In this document: positions 47,192 through 58,817 of the stretch, one piece after another
Numbering within the stretch: the stretch's first letter is position 1
How the letters are laid out: each line of letters starts with the position of its first letter
Source: Reticulitermes speratus
Lineage: Eukaryota; Arthropoda; Insecta; Blattodea; Rhinotermitidae
Direction: 5' to 3'
Assembly: GCA_021186555.1 (NCBI GenBank)
Contig: JAJKFL010000013.1
Location: 39,247,144 to 39,311,143, forward strand
Length of the DNA stretch: 64,000 nt
The notes under the pieces: generated by a model
What the model was told of the DNA's origin: nothing
Seen by the model: the letters and a program-made list of their open reading frames with translations, nothing else
The model's database searches: none
Made by a program: the position numbers and the translations under genes

Positions 47192-47362
47192 TGTAACATT
47201 GAGAACCAATTGTCTTTTGGACTTTGTCCATCGTCCTGGATAAAATATAAAAAATATATAAAAATATAAATATGGTTTTATATATTTATATATTTTTTAT
47301 ATTTTATATTTTATCCAGGACGATGGACAAAGTCCAAAAGACAATTGGTTCTCAATTGTAAC
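47192..47362. mobile_element. Near-perfect foldback with 6-bp flanking repeat
   Basis: Arms start attgagaaccaattgtcttt (47198) and end aaagacaattggttctcaat (47356), pairing for about 70 bp with an AT-rich centre. Direct repeats tgtaac flank it (47192-47197 and 47357-47362). No internal coding. Confidence 0.8.
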
Positions 47363-47774
47363 TGCATTCTGTTCAGTAAAGATCTGTGTCGTATCTACGC
47401 CCTGTTTACTCATTTCATGTCGTGACTGTATCTATTACTGTCCATTGTCCAACTGAAAGAAGGGTTATTTGGTCAATATTTGAAACCATAGCGGAGGACC
47501 GAAACTATTACAACGCCAGCGATATTCAAACAAACCTGAAAACGGGTGTAAATAATTCTAGTTTTCATACGTAACTAAATAAACAACTTAGCTTATACCT
47601 GCCTTTTGTTCAATATTCAGAACGCACACAAATGGAAGACGTCCAAATGAAATTAGGAAACGCCGTCTGTAACTTTATATAACTGAAGGTCGTCAGTACG
47701 AATGCACTGTGACAGATTGTTGCAAGGAAGTGGGACGATGGCGCTACAGTAGCTAGCTAGCTATCTCCGCGGGC

Positions 47775-48110
47775 TAGACACAGACTGACACATTCTCAGC
47801 TACTCAAGAAATTACCCACATATCACAGAACACGACGGTTCACATTCCTCTGTTCACAAAGGACTCTTTCATATACTGTGCCAGATGAAGTCAGTCCACA
47901 CGTTTCCATTCTGTTTATTTAATAACGGTTTTAATATTATCCTGCCATCTACGCATAGGTCTTCCAAGCGGTCTCTTTTCTTCAGGTTTCGCACCAAAAT
48001 CCTGTATATATTTCTGTTTTCTTCTGTTCTGCGTGTCACATGTCTCACCCATCTCCTGTTTCTTGATTTGTTTACCGTAAACATATTTGCATCGCGCACC
48101 TCAGCGCTAC
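47775..48110 (-). pseudogene. LINE C-terminus and 3' end (family L-A)
   Basis: The minus frame reads NRRWVRHVTRRTEENRNIY, RILVRNLKKRDRLEDLCVDG and RIILKPLLN, extending the family further 5' than the other copies (RWxGHVxR is a usual LINE C-terminal block). The 3' segment (ctcagctactcaagaaatta) is diverged. It abuts the TCTA/TCTG tract. Confidence 0.7.
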
Positions 48111-48212
48111 GCAGTTGTCTGCTGTTATTCTCTCCCTCTTACACATGTCTGAATTGTTTCTCAATACAGTAATTCAAGTAAATTTAAGACACTCTGTTCC
48201 TAACGAATTCTT

Positions 48213-48501
48213 GATCTATCTATCTATCTATCTATCTATCTACCTATGTATCTATCTATCTATCTACCTATGTTTCTGTCTGTGTGTCTGTCTATCTATC
48301 TATACCTGTCTGTCTGTCTATCTATCTATCTATCTGTCTATCTATCTATATCTGTCTGTCTGTCTATCTATCTATATCTGTCTGTCTGTCTATCTATCTA
48401 TATCTGTCTGTCTGTCTATCTATCTATCTATGTATGTATTTATCTATCTATCTATCTATCTACCTATGTACCTGTCTGTGTGTCTGTCTATCTATCTATA
48501 C

Positions 48502-48532
<31 letters not shown>

Positions 48533-48630
48533 TCTATTCTATCTATCTGTCTATCTATCTATATCTGTCTGTCTATCTATCTATCTATCTACCTATGTAT
48601 CTGTCTGTGTGTCTGTCTGTCTATCTATAC

Positions 48631-48661
<31 letters not shown>

Positions 48662-48785
48662 TCTGTCTATCTATCTATCTATCTATCTAACTATGTATCT
48701 GTCTGTGTGTCTGTCTATCTATCTATATCTGTCTGTCTATCTATCTGTCTATCTATCTATATCTGTCTGTCTATCTATCTATCTG

Positions 48786-48836
<51 letters not shown>
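48213..48836. repeat. TCTA/TCTG compound microsatellite, about 620 bp
   Basis: TCTA runs with TCTG and TACC interruptions. Blocks such as tacctgtctgtctgtctatc recur at irregular spacing, suggesting block duplication. The pure TCTA end is at 48794-48836. Confidence 0.97.
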
Positions 48837-48837
<1 letters not shown>

Positions 48838-49659
48838 GAGTGACTAACCCAAAATATTAAAAAATGATGGACATTTTCAAGATTAAACCCGCCTTATGAT
48901 ATTGTACTGAAACAATTGTCAATGCCTGAATTAACACACCTCTTCAAGTTAAATTAAGTTTCAGACCAACTGATGCACAACTAAAGACACTTTTATTGTA
49001 GCTTTATTATAATTGTTAAAATTATACACCTCTTCAATATATATATATATAGTATATATATGTGTACTTTTACGGCAGACGTGCTCAACCTTGTATGTGG
49101 TGCGGGCAACTTCGGCAAAATTCGGTCTGCGGGAGGACAACCGAAAGTCCGTGCACAAAATGATAGGCTAAGTAGCCCTATACCTGTAATTGTATGTATT
49201 ATCTTATCACCATATCTTTCTATACATCATGCGCAATAAAACTATACTGATAATAATATGAGTAATTTATAAATAGTGCAGTTTACTACCTAGACTAGCG
49301 TGTCGCTATTTTAACACATTTTTACAAAATTAATTAGTAATGTAATTTCTCTCCTTAAGCAAAAAATTACAAATTTAAAAAGTCCTTCGGCGCTTTGTTT
49401 TGGCTTTGCCAGGGGAAGGTTTAAGGGACGTTTCGTCGTTACAAATGTCTCCGCGGGCTACCTGCAGACTACGGACTGAGCGGTCCTGCCTTACACTATA
49501 GGCCTATCCCACACAGTAGCTTGACTGTGTTTTGGAGTGATAAGAATGATAAAAATCACATACTTTATGCGTGGTAAATGATAAAGTCCCTCTACTTAAT
49601 TAAGCACTACACTATGAAGTCATATGCGGGAGTTTCAGTGTAACTTCACGAAGTAAGGT

Positions 49660-50203
49660 GTGGATGTTTTTGTTAAGGAGTGGTGTTTTTGTTAAGGTCT
49701 GGATGTTTTTGTAATGTGTGAATGGTGTTCTAATGTGTGTACTTGTATTTACTGTATGTATTGTTTTGTAATTGTGTATAGTTTGTATTGTATTGTTACT
49801 TTTATGTATATTATATGTCCATTTGTATTGTGTGTACTAGTGTAAGGACTACTGCCACCGGGTGAAAACATTTGTATTGTGTGTACTAGTGTAAGGACTA
49901 CTGCCACCGGGTGAAAACATTTGTATTGTGTGTACTAGTGTAAGGACTACTGCCACCGGGTGAAAACATTTGTATTGTGTGTACTAGTGTAAGGACTACT
50001 GCCACCGGGTGAAAACATTTGTATTGTGTGTACTAGTGTAAGGACTACTGCCACCGGGTGAAAACATTTGTATTGTGTGTACTAGTGTAAGGACTACTGC
50101 CACCGGGTGAAAACATTTGTATTGTGTGTACTAGTGTAAGGACTACTGCCACCGGGTGAAAACCCAATTGCAGTAAATAATAATAATAATAATAATAAAA
50201 AAA
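49660..50203 (+). mobile_element. LINE-like 3'UTR with 49-bp minisatellite and (TAA)n tail, inserted in a SINE
   Basis: A T/G-rich stretch (49660-49820) is followed by seven copies of a 49-bp unit (49820-50163; each contains gtgtgtactagtgtaaggac and ccaccgggtgaaaac), then ccaattgcagtaaataataa and a (TAA)n/A-rich end. A 3'UTR ending in TAA repeats is typical of I/Jockey-type LINEs. The insert splits a minus-strand SINE-A: the 3' part of the SINE lies at 49585-49655 and the rest at 50204-50390. No coding part is present. Confidence 0.55.
49820..50163. repeat. 49-bp minisatellite, 7 copies
   Basis: gtgtgtactagtgtaaggac recurs every 49 bp from 49829 to 50123, practically identical. Part of the LINE-like 3' end listed separately. 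Confidence 0.97.
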
Positions 50204-50442
50204 GTCCTAACCTCGACAAGAGCTGGATGTGTGCGACCGCTTCATGTCCCGGCTCCGTTACCCTGGGATGGGGGGACCCAAGTCTATCTTGACTCTCAAT
50301 AAAACGAAATGTCTCTTGCCTCTGCCTGTAATCGGGGCACGATTGCTACGTTGTGTGCCCCATAGTCACTACACCGACTCCAGGTTTTGGAAGTCATCAG
50401 CGTAAGGAGACATGCATTGAAATGGTTAATTAGCTTTAATTA

Positions 50443-50643
<201 letters not shown>

Positions 50644-51514
50644 TTAACGATTCATTGTTAGTAGAAAAGGCGGCACGAGCTTGCCGTGAAACAGTGGAAA
50701 GGTAGATAGGCAGATGCGGTGTGTTGACAGTTGGAGGGAAGAACAGGCGTTCACGAATTATTCCGGGCTATTTCCGGTACGGAATTTGGAACCTATGACT
50801 ACGCGTGCTGTAGACATTTAATAGGGCTTCTCTAGTAATCTAGAAATCTTGTGAGGACCAGTAATGTGTGTCTAATGTTCTAGTTCCCGCTTCAGCCTAA
50901 CAGGTCTTGAAATTAGAATTGGAGAATGCAACGGAAACTATAGAGCTGGAGGTTAATACTCGTGTTAACTGTATGTTTTAGGAATGTCTTTTTTTTAAAT
51001 ACAGTTGAACTCGGTTATAACGTCATGAAAGGAACTGAATATTTTGTGTTGTTATAAACGAGTGTTGTTCTAACCGAGGAGTATAATGTTATGGTTAAGA
51101 ATGAGGAAGTAATTGATACCACAGAATATTTAACGCTATATACGTGGTATCGCATAAACCGATGTCGTTATAACCGGGTTTCACTGTAATATTAGACATT
51201 AAATTGCTCTTGTTGATCGCAGCCACGTAACAGAGCATTTATTATGCAGTAATGAGCTATTCCCGACACTGTTTGGCAATTAATTATAATTAAGGAAGAA
51301 CACTGACATACTGTTTACCGAATTTATTAGATTTTACATTTTTGTTGGTGCTTCTGTCTTACTTTTCAAAATCCCTTATTTTTTATGCTTTCTCTGAAGT
51401 CTATCCAAATGCGGAGAATTAATTGCGCTCCTATGGTTATACTTTGTGCAGTTGCGTACTTAATCTTACTGCAAGTTCAGTTTTCGTTAAATGCTTCAGT
51501 CACTTCCACATAAA

Positions 51515-51740
51515 AAGGTAAAGGTCACCCTAGTACAGGCCATCAGGCCTAGAGGGGAAGTAGAGGTATAGCTGTACTCTTTTTTAACCTCGGCGCTAGA
51601 TGAGGGTGGATGGTCAACTCCACGCCCCGGCCGCTTTACCCCCGGAAATGACCCGGTACCCATTGTACAGGAGGCTGGGTAGGCCCCTGGGCCGGTCTGG
51701 ACGGGTCTCGCCCCCACCGGGATTCGATCTCCGTCTGTCA
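51515..51740 (-). mobile_element. SINE-A, minus strand
   Basis: Plus strand shows the reverse complement of the family: aaaggtcaccctagtacagg, ccacgccccggccgctttac, and cccccaccgggattcgatct (B box). The 5'-most head (A box) is missing. Confidence 0.8.
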
Positions 51741-52253
51741 CTTTATACGCACGTGAATACTACGCGTTACTTATGTCTGTATACACTGATGGTGCTTTAA
51801 AGTAACTGAAGCACCAGTGAAAACTGAATGAATTACATGATCTACAAGATGACACACAAATATTTGTTTACTGGAATTAACTTGCAGACTTGTGTTAATT
51901 CAGACATTGACAATTGTTTCAGTAGAACACCGGAAGGCGGGTTTACTTACATCTTACACTTTGTCACATCACTTTTAAATATGTCGGTTTAGCCATTCTG
52001 TGTGCGGGTAACTAAGCAGAAACAGATGTGTTAGAGAAGAATAAAGAAAGAGGTGTGTTAAAGTGCAGATGGACGCATGGAAGAAATCACACCATGGGCC
52101 TACGTGTAGCGACACAGGGGAGATGCATTCTGTTGAGATCATAATGAAAAATTTCATTAATAAAAACTGAGTTTTCTGTTGAGCCGTCTACGTGCTTGCC
52201 CTCATCCAGCAACGAGCAGAGGGCATTGGCAACATCTAGAGAATTATACTCGA

Positions 52254-52436
52254 AATTGCTACATTTGGAGCATAGCTTTGTATGGTGCTGAAACATTGAC
52301 ACTTCGGAAAGTAGATCAGACGTATCTGGAAAGTTTTGAAATGTGGTGCTGGAGAAGGATGAAGATCATCTGGACCGATCGTGTGAGAAATGAAGTATTA
52401 GGCCTACGTAGAGTCAAGGAGGAAGGGAACTGGAAG
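52254..52436 (+). pseudogene. LINE ORF2 fragment (family L-B)
   Basis: Reads CYIWSIALYGAETLTLRK, then LESFEMWCWRRM and WTDRVRNE, then RVKEEGN, matching the 1919-2440 fragment block for block with small indels. Sequence identity to the family ends soon after 52436. It is truncated at both ends, with no catalytic motif. Confidence 0.8.
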
Positions 52437-52935
52437 TGGGCCACGTCATGCTCAGGCTGTCAGTCAAAGGCCTCTAACCGCAGAGGGCAGACTTCCATTC
52501 TGACGTTTGTCGTGGACAGACTGGCACTAATACAGGTTCTTCTGAGACGACTTCGACTTTCACCTGTCAGTACTTTACGTCAAAGTCTTCATGTCAGTAC
52601 TAGTTGTACCAGAAGGACAAACGGGCAAAGCCTGGGATATCGGCGAGCATTGAACAGAAAATTACTTCCACGGCCGGAGTAGTGGTGCAGATGCGAGCAT
52701 GCTTGCTTGGACTTTATTTCTGAACAAGGTTATCTACTACTACACAGGGTCAATAATACTTGACAAATAATTCGTAACGTCACTTAATGACAGTAAAACA
52801 TTCTGGAAAGAATTTAGTGAAGACTGTTTCTTGTATGATGTGACTCGCTGCTTATTATAGCAATATAATAATTCACCTTCATGAAGTTTACTTCAGCGCC
52901 CAATACATTTTCCAGCACCTTCTGGTATACGTGAT

Positions 52936-53152
52936 TTCAAGCTTCCGCCGCGGTGTAAATGAGATCTTCGCTCTTCTGGGATGTTACGCAGTGTGGATTG
53001 GTAGTTATTCACCGAAGTTTCGGGAAAACCTATCGGTCCCATCTTCAAGGGTAAATCTTGATCCTTGAAGATGGGACCGATAGCCTGTCCAGAAACCTGG
53101 GTAACTAAAAACCAATCAAAGCTGCGTGACATCCCAGAAGAGCAAAGATCTC
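52936..53152. mobile_element. TTGAAGATGG/GAAACGTC foldback, near full length
   Basis: Both arms present: gagatcttcgctcttctggg, ttggtagttattcaccgaag and tcggtcccatcttcaagggt on the left; ccttgaagatgggaccgata, aactaaaaaccaatcaaagc and catcccagaagagcaaagat on the right. The left flank has ttccgccgcggtgtaaatga. Serves as the reference for family F1. Confidence 0.8.
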
Positions 53153-53579
53153 AAATTCTGGCATAATCTTTCCAGACAACTGAGGAGATTTAACCATTTA
53201 CAACACTGTTAATAATAAGTGTAGGCTGCCATGTTTCTAACATTCAAAATCATCGAGTTTTCTACATGCTGTTCACAAGGAATAGTTATTATTTCCTTGG
53301 ATACTAAACCTTTCTGCTATAGTGAAGTCAAAACCTCTTCTCTTTGAGGTAGAAGCTGAGTTTTTAAATGTAGTTTAGATTAATTTTGATCCTTAAAGGG
53401 TTTGTGTAGTAGTAGTCGCTCTCCCGCAATGACTGCTTCATTTAAACTTTCTTATTTTCAAATTTATTTCTTATTCGCTTAAATTATTGCCATTTAACGA
53501 CGCTGTTGATTGCAATAACATAAGTGATAGATGAATGAATGAGTGAATGAATCAGTATGGAGCATGTGGAATGATGACA

Positions 53580-53700
53580 GGAAAGAAAACGAAGTAATCG
53601 AAGAGAAACTTCCACCAATGCCAATTTGTGAACCACAGAACTCGCATGGACTGGCCTGGGATTGAATATGGGCCTCCCTTCTGTCCCTGCACAAGCATGG
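53580..53700 (-). mobile_element. SINE-E fragment, minus strand
   Basis: Plus strand contains ttccaccaatgccaatttgt, ctggcctgggattgaatatg and gggcctcccttctg, matching the middle of the family. Confidence 0.55.
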
Positions 53701-54207
53701 GGATCATAATTATGTCAGATTCGGGGCCTGTCCCTACCTGTCTTATGACAGATTCGTAAACTGTAAAGGTGTGTATTGGAGGTCGTTTCGGGGGTGTTGT
53801 TGTAGCTTATATTTCTTCACGCTTATGCATGTCGTTAGGTGACACCGGGAGGTGTAAATTAGTGTAACGTGCACCAGAATGTAGCTACGTCGCTGTGTAA
53901 GTTTCAGCTACTATTCTGGGCTCTTTAAATCGACACAATGTAACACGACATAAAACTGTGTCCTATAATTTTTTCAAATGTCGGATTTATGTAGTTTATT
54001 TCCGCTTCCTGGAATGTACTTAATGAGTGTAATTTTTCTTGAGGTTAAACGTGCAACTTCTTGCTTCCAGGATCGCTGTCGGAGAGTCTTGTGTCTTGTG
54101 TCTTGTCTTGTGCCAGTATTTTATTCGCGGTTTCAGCCACTGGGGCAGAGGACGCTACTGTGCTTTGTTAGGTGAATTCTTTCGGCGAAGTGACATGCCG
54201 TTCGCGA

Positions 54208-54748
54208 AGGTCTATGTGATGCATGTGTCCGGTTATGATTTTCATTAGATTTTTAAATTAAAGGTTTATGTGATGAATGTGTCCGGTTATAATTTAAATT
54301 GGCTGTTTAAATTAAAGGTCTGTGTAATGCATGTGTCCGGTTATGATTTTTATTAGCTGTTTAAATTAAAGGTTTATGTGATGCATGTGTCCGGTTATGA
54401 TTTTCATTAGATTTTTAAATTAAAGGTTTATGTGATGCATGTGTCCGGTTATGATTTTCATTAGCTGTTTAAATTAAAGGTTTATGTGATGCATGTGTCC
54501 GGTTATGATTTTCATTAGCTGTTTAAATTAAAGGTTTTGTGATGCATGTGTCCGGTTATGATTTTCATTAGCTGTTTAAATTAAAGGTTTATGTGATGCA
54601 TGTGTCCGGTTATGATTTTCATTAGATTTTTAAATTAAAGGTTTATATGATGGATGTGTCCGGTTATAATTTAAATTAGCTGTTTAAATTAAAGGTCTAT
54701 GTAATGCATGTGTCCGGTTATGATTTTCATTAGCTGTTTAAATTAAAC
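54208..54748. repeat. 54-bp minisatellite, 10 copies
   Basis: gcatgtgtccggttatgatt at about 54-bp steps from 54221; one copy lacks a base. Variants gatttttaaatta and gctgtttaaatta alternate. Confidence 0.95.
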
Positions 54749-55275
54749 ATAGAGGCAACACTAAACAAGCTTCCTCAACGGATTTTCCACATTGAGACGC
54801 TGAGCCAAGAAACATAGCTAATTGCCTTTCCATCTATCTCTGCGTGACATTCAGTCAGGATTGTAAAATTTTGCATTTTCGAATTTGGGAAGTCTTTAAT
54901 GCATTAAGTCGTCTGTGTCATTATTCCGACAGCTGACAAATGCCGTCTGTTTCTTCGACAAAGGGTTGCGCATTTCAGATTTGCCTCTACCCTAGTTCAG
55001 ACGCGTGCCTCGTCCACGTGTTAACCTTTCCCTTCCACTAATAACGTTAACAAAAATTTAATCACGGATATCAAAGTCTGTGGGGCTGCCGATGTTATTG
55101 TCAGACTTGGATTTCGGTAAGGGATAGCATTAGGCATTAATTTTGTTACTACATTACGTCACCGTGTCTTTGACTGTCCAGTAACCGGCGTTTCGTCCAA
55201 AGTCTTTACTGTTTATTCCTTCCACAAATGACGTTCTGCCAGTAACTGCAGTTTTCTGCTATTTTTAACGTTGCC

Positions 55276-55440
55276 GATATATAAGATCGCTAGCCGACTG
55301 AAGTTCCATCCTTCAAGTGTGTCCGTACGTGAGTCCGTGATGGCGAGCACGCTCTGTCTAAGGACGGTCCGCGGACATCTTACGAGAGTGGCCGCTTCAG
55401 GTGGAGGATCGGCTCATCCTACGGACCGTAGGGTCACCTA
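55276..55440 (+). CDS. Possible TATA promoter and short first exon, mitochondrial-type leader
   Basis: A TATA box (gatatataag, 55276-55285) is followed about 60 bases later by ATG at 55340. The open frame begins MASTLCLRTVRGHLTRVAAS: no acidic residues, several Arg, Ser, Thr and Leu, as in a mitochondrial targeting peptide. The stretch is CpG-rich compared with its AT-rich surroundings. Candidate donors follow at CAG/gtggag (55400), gtaggg (55428) and gtaggc (55440). I see no downstream exon that matches and cannot name the gene. The frame stays open to 55534, so a chance open frame in a CpG-rich patch is a real alternative. It lies upstream of the visible Runx exons and on the opposite strand. 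Confidence 0.22.
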
Positions 55441-55599
55441 CGTAGGCCAACATCACTCTAGCAGGATTGAACACACAAATGCAGTTTTCACGCCGACAAA
55501 ACCCCGGATTAGTCTAAACCGCCAACTATTGTAATTGCCAGAAATAACTAATTGGGTAACCCCTTGGAGGAGAGTCGCCCTCCGAGAAGCTAATGGTTG

Positions 55600-55790
55600 T
55601 TGAACCGGTTTAAAAAATCTACTTCCTTTTATGGAATGCAGTAGTTCATTACTGTGTCCAAAAGAGACCTCCACTGCCCACTCTCCTGGATGTAATTCAG
55701 ACCACATCTTGCCACTGTAGTTAAGATTCATGTTACTAATGTCGTCCCGTCTATACTTAGGTCTTGCAATGTAGCATCTTTCTTTCAGAA
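55600..55790 (-). pseudogene. LINE 3' end (family L-A), diverged
   Basis: Weak match to the family 3' end (plus strand cttttatggaatgcagtagt, aaaagagacctccactgccc, tatacttaggtcttgcaatg). Recognised by the order of blocks only. Confidence 0.45.
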
Positions 55791-56639
55791 TAAGTTAAAA
55801 ATAGATACTGCGTAAGTAAATGAAGGCAACACGTGGGGACGAAATAAAGACGGAAGAGATAAGGAAAACGTAAAACGATACAGCAGCGACGGGAAAGTGG
55901 AAGATAGTCAGACGTGTTAGGGAACGTCCTGAAAGGGAAACATTTCGGGCGGTTCCGTTCTGCTGTTGCTCCATAGCTATTAATTCGTGAATAATTTTGA
56001 GAACAGTTAAAACGCGAGTACATTGGAGGACAGTATGCCCCCCCCCAAGATTTTTTTCGTATTTTAGAATCAGATTTATCATCGATAAAAATCGATGACT
56101 CGAAAATATCGATACATCGAAAACGAGATTTCAGTCGATAATTCACGATTTTTATATTTCGACTGTTAACTGCTTCATCAATCTCGTCTCGTACCTGACA
56201 GAGAACACAGTTTGTCTTACTTGTGAAAAACAATAAGATAAAATGTGAACGTAGACGTGCGCGTAGGATTGTGTCCACAGATTTCAGTTGATGTCCCAAA
56301 TACGAAATTTCACAAAAATCCATTCGGCTAGATTTGCTGTGGTTCATACGGACAGACATGGCGAGGATATTAATCGCCTTTCTTTTTTCGAACCCACCTA
56401 AGAACGAAAGAAGGAATAGCAGGAAAATTGAGAGAATAAAAAAAACAATAAAAGAAAGGAGAATTAAGAACGGGAGGAGGAAGGGCGGGTGCCTCAGACT
56501 ACGCTTATATTGTAATGCTTTATCAACTACAGAAGTCATGTAGTTAGGTTGTTAAGGTAATTGTGTATGTAAGGATGAATGTGGTGTCTGTCAGCCTATA
56601 TGAAGGTACAGTCACTACGACTGTGATTTAGATTTGGGC

Positions 56640-56985
56640 ACCTTGCGGCTCACTACTGCTGACTTCACCTCCTCTGTCGGGAATAAGCCTACAGACTTTT
56701 TTTTTTCCGTTTTGTGATGAAGGGCCCCCGCACCACAGCCTTAAGGCTTTTTGTGCAACCCCAATGATGACGATAGATGGATCAGCAGTATTTTTACCAA
56801 ATTTTACAATTAATGGAGCACCAGTGGAATGAAATCGACAGGGGAAAACCGACAACTCGGAGAAAACCCTGTCCCAGTGCCACTTTGTCCACCACAAATC
56901 TCACATGGACTTGACCTGGGATCGAACCCGGGCCTCCGTGGTGAGAGGCCGGCGACTAACCGCCTGAGTCATGGCACGGCCATAA
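56640..56985 (-). mobile_element. SINE-E, full length, minus strand
   Basis: Plus strand: gccttaaggctttttgtgca, ggagcaccagtggaatgaaa, gatcgaacccgggcctccgt (B box), actaaccgcctgagtcatgg (A box). The best copy of this family in the window. Confidence 0.85.
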
Positions 56986-57229
56986 GCCTACTGGGACATC
57001 AAGACAAGCGAGGCAAACTAATGAGAGATCTAACCGTTTGTTAGCATTCTGAGGTCTTTCGAGTACTTGTATCTTGTTTCTCGACTGTCCTGAAATGGTG
57101 AATTTTCAAAAGATTACCTGAACTATGGTTTCAATAGACCGCGACTGAGTTTTGCTCCTAGCTACTCCTTTGTGGTTTGCCAGGAAAATATGAAGAAGAC
57201 AGGCATTGTGCGTGTAATGTAACATTGAA

Positions 57230-57710
57230 GCGCGTTCGCGCAACCATTTTTGTCGTGGGAAAGTAATAAAAATGTGTGTATGTATTCTTGCCTTAGTTAT
57301 CCGGCATGCAAAGCACATTGCGCCGTATTATACTGTCATCTGTGGCCTGTCTGGCTGTACCGCATTTTTGCACATTATCTCATAAACGGCACGATTTTCG
57401 GAAAAACGTTATTGAACATAAAATGTGTGTTTTGATTTTCTCTACAACTTTTGTCTGAAACATTTCTCATTTTAAGAAGAATTCAGCGAGATATTATCAT
57501 AAATATGCATATGCCTTCGTGTAAAATACCCGTTATTCTTGTCAGATTTTAATGAAACTTGAAGTTCCTCGATAGTTTTTCGAAAAATCCTAAAATATAA
57601 AGTTTTTCATGAAAATCCTTCCAGTGAGAGACTAGTTGTTTCATGCGGACAGACGAACGGGCAGACATGACGAGGCTCGTAGTCGCTTGTCGCAAAATTG
57701 CGAACGCGCC
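57230..57710. mobile_element. GCGCGTTCGCG-ended element
   Basis: Short terminal inverted repeats gcgcgttcgcgcaacc and gcaaaattgcgaacgcgcc. Internal blocks gtaaaatacccgttattctt, catgaaaatccttccagtga and cgggcagacatgacgaggct. No frame resembling a transposase; no clear target duplication. Confidence 0.65.
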
Positions 57711-58817
57711 AACAGTCATACTCTGCGTAACTCTACTAGTTGATGCACTGTATGAAGGACAACAGTTCGGTGAGTACACTTTCTGCGTATTGTGACGCAT
57801 GTTTTCCTCATCATGCTTCAAAAGTTTCATGGTAACTGCTGCCATAACTTTTTAATTTTTTGTTATAGAAGCTCAAGTGTGCCGTTTCTCTGCTCCATTA
57901 TGAATCCATAATGGCGTTTTGGGGAGTGGAGACAATCTCTATGCACTTTAGAATCTTGCTCTGGTTTAAAGTGACATGTATTTAAATTATGTAAGAATTA
58001 ATCGCCGTAACAATTTATTTATTACGACCGGCGTTTTCATCTTAACACTTTAAAGGGCTCATCTGAATTACAGAGATTTTCTGACGTCCGGATATGAACA
58101 AGTATGGACATGGCATTTATATACTTTCATCAACCATACAACGTAAATTTTATAGATTTTTTGTGGGGCAGTATTTCACAGATCCACTGCCTTCTCGATT
58201 TTGCACGGATTGGCCTGACTGCATCAGTACACTAGAAAGGCAGGCAAAGCATTGTTGACACAAGCATGGTATCCAGGGAACAGAGAAGAGAGGGGGAAGG
58301 GGGGGGAGGGTTGTGTATACACAGGGGGTTGTAGAGAGTGGGGATAACCAGTGTACCTAGGCCGGCTGCTGAGTCATTTCGCAAGTAGAGTTCAGTTGAT
58401 AAAAATCAATACGGATCAGCAGTGGATGGTACTGTGGATGCCTTGTGATGCTTTATTAACAGAAATTTTGTACGTGTAGAACAAGGCGATAATGTGCTTG
58501 ACGAAACATGTTGAACTCCGAAACAATCCAAAGAACGATAAACACTTTTATTTCGAAATTTATTTCACTATTTATAGCCCCAGGAGCTGGGATAGCTAAC
58601 AAATGAATCACATTGGGAGTTAACGATCTGTAGCACTGTTAGTTATATGCTTGTGGGATCTAAGGAGGCAGTCACGATGTCCGAGATTAAGATTAGGTTA
58701 CGTGACTTGAAGCACTTGCAGCTTTTGGTCAATATACAAGTGAATTGACTTATATGGGAAATGAGAACTTGGGAGCCACGTTTCGTTGTTACTGGATCTA
58801 ACAGGATTGTCAGAAAA

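Larger units (their letters stand above)
49585..50390 (-). mobile_element. SINE-A copy interrupted by a LINE 3' end
   Basis: 49585-49655 matches the SINE-A tail (tacttaattaagcactacac). 50204-50390 matches its body (cctaacctcgacaagagctg, ttcatgtcccggctcc, ccagg head). The middle 544 bp is the 49660-50203 LINE-like insertion. Confidence 0.55.

Noticed and set aside
48115-48860. Three overlapping Leu/Ser/Tyr/Ile-repeat frames up to 204 codons
   Set aside because: Translation of the TCTA/TCTG microsatellite in all three frames.
55757-56539. 260-codon minus-strand frame, the longest in the window
   Set aside because: Starts in a purine/pyrimidine tract that makes a Phe/Leu/Ser-rich run, shows no domain I recognise, and crosses blocks resembling the internal part of the 57230-57710 element. 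A chance frame is more likely; a homology search would settle it.
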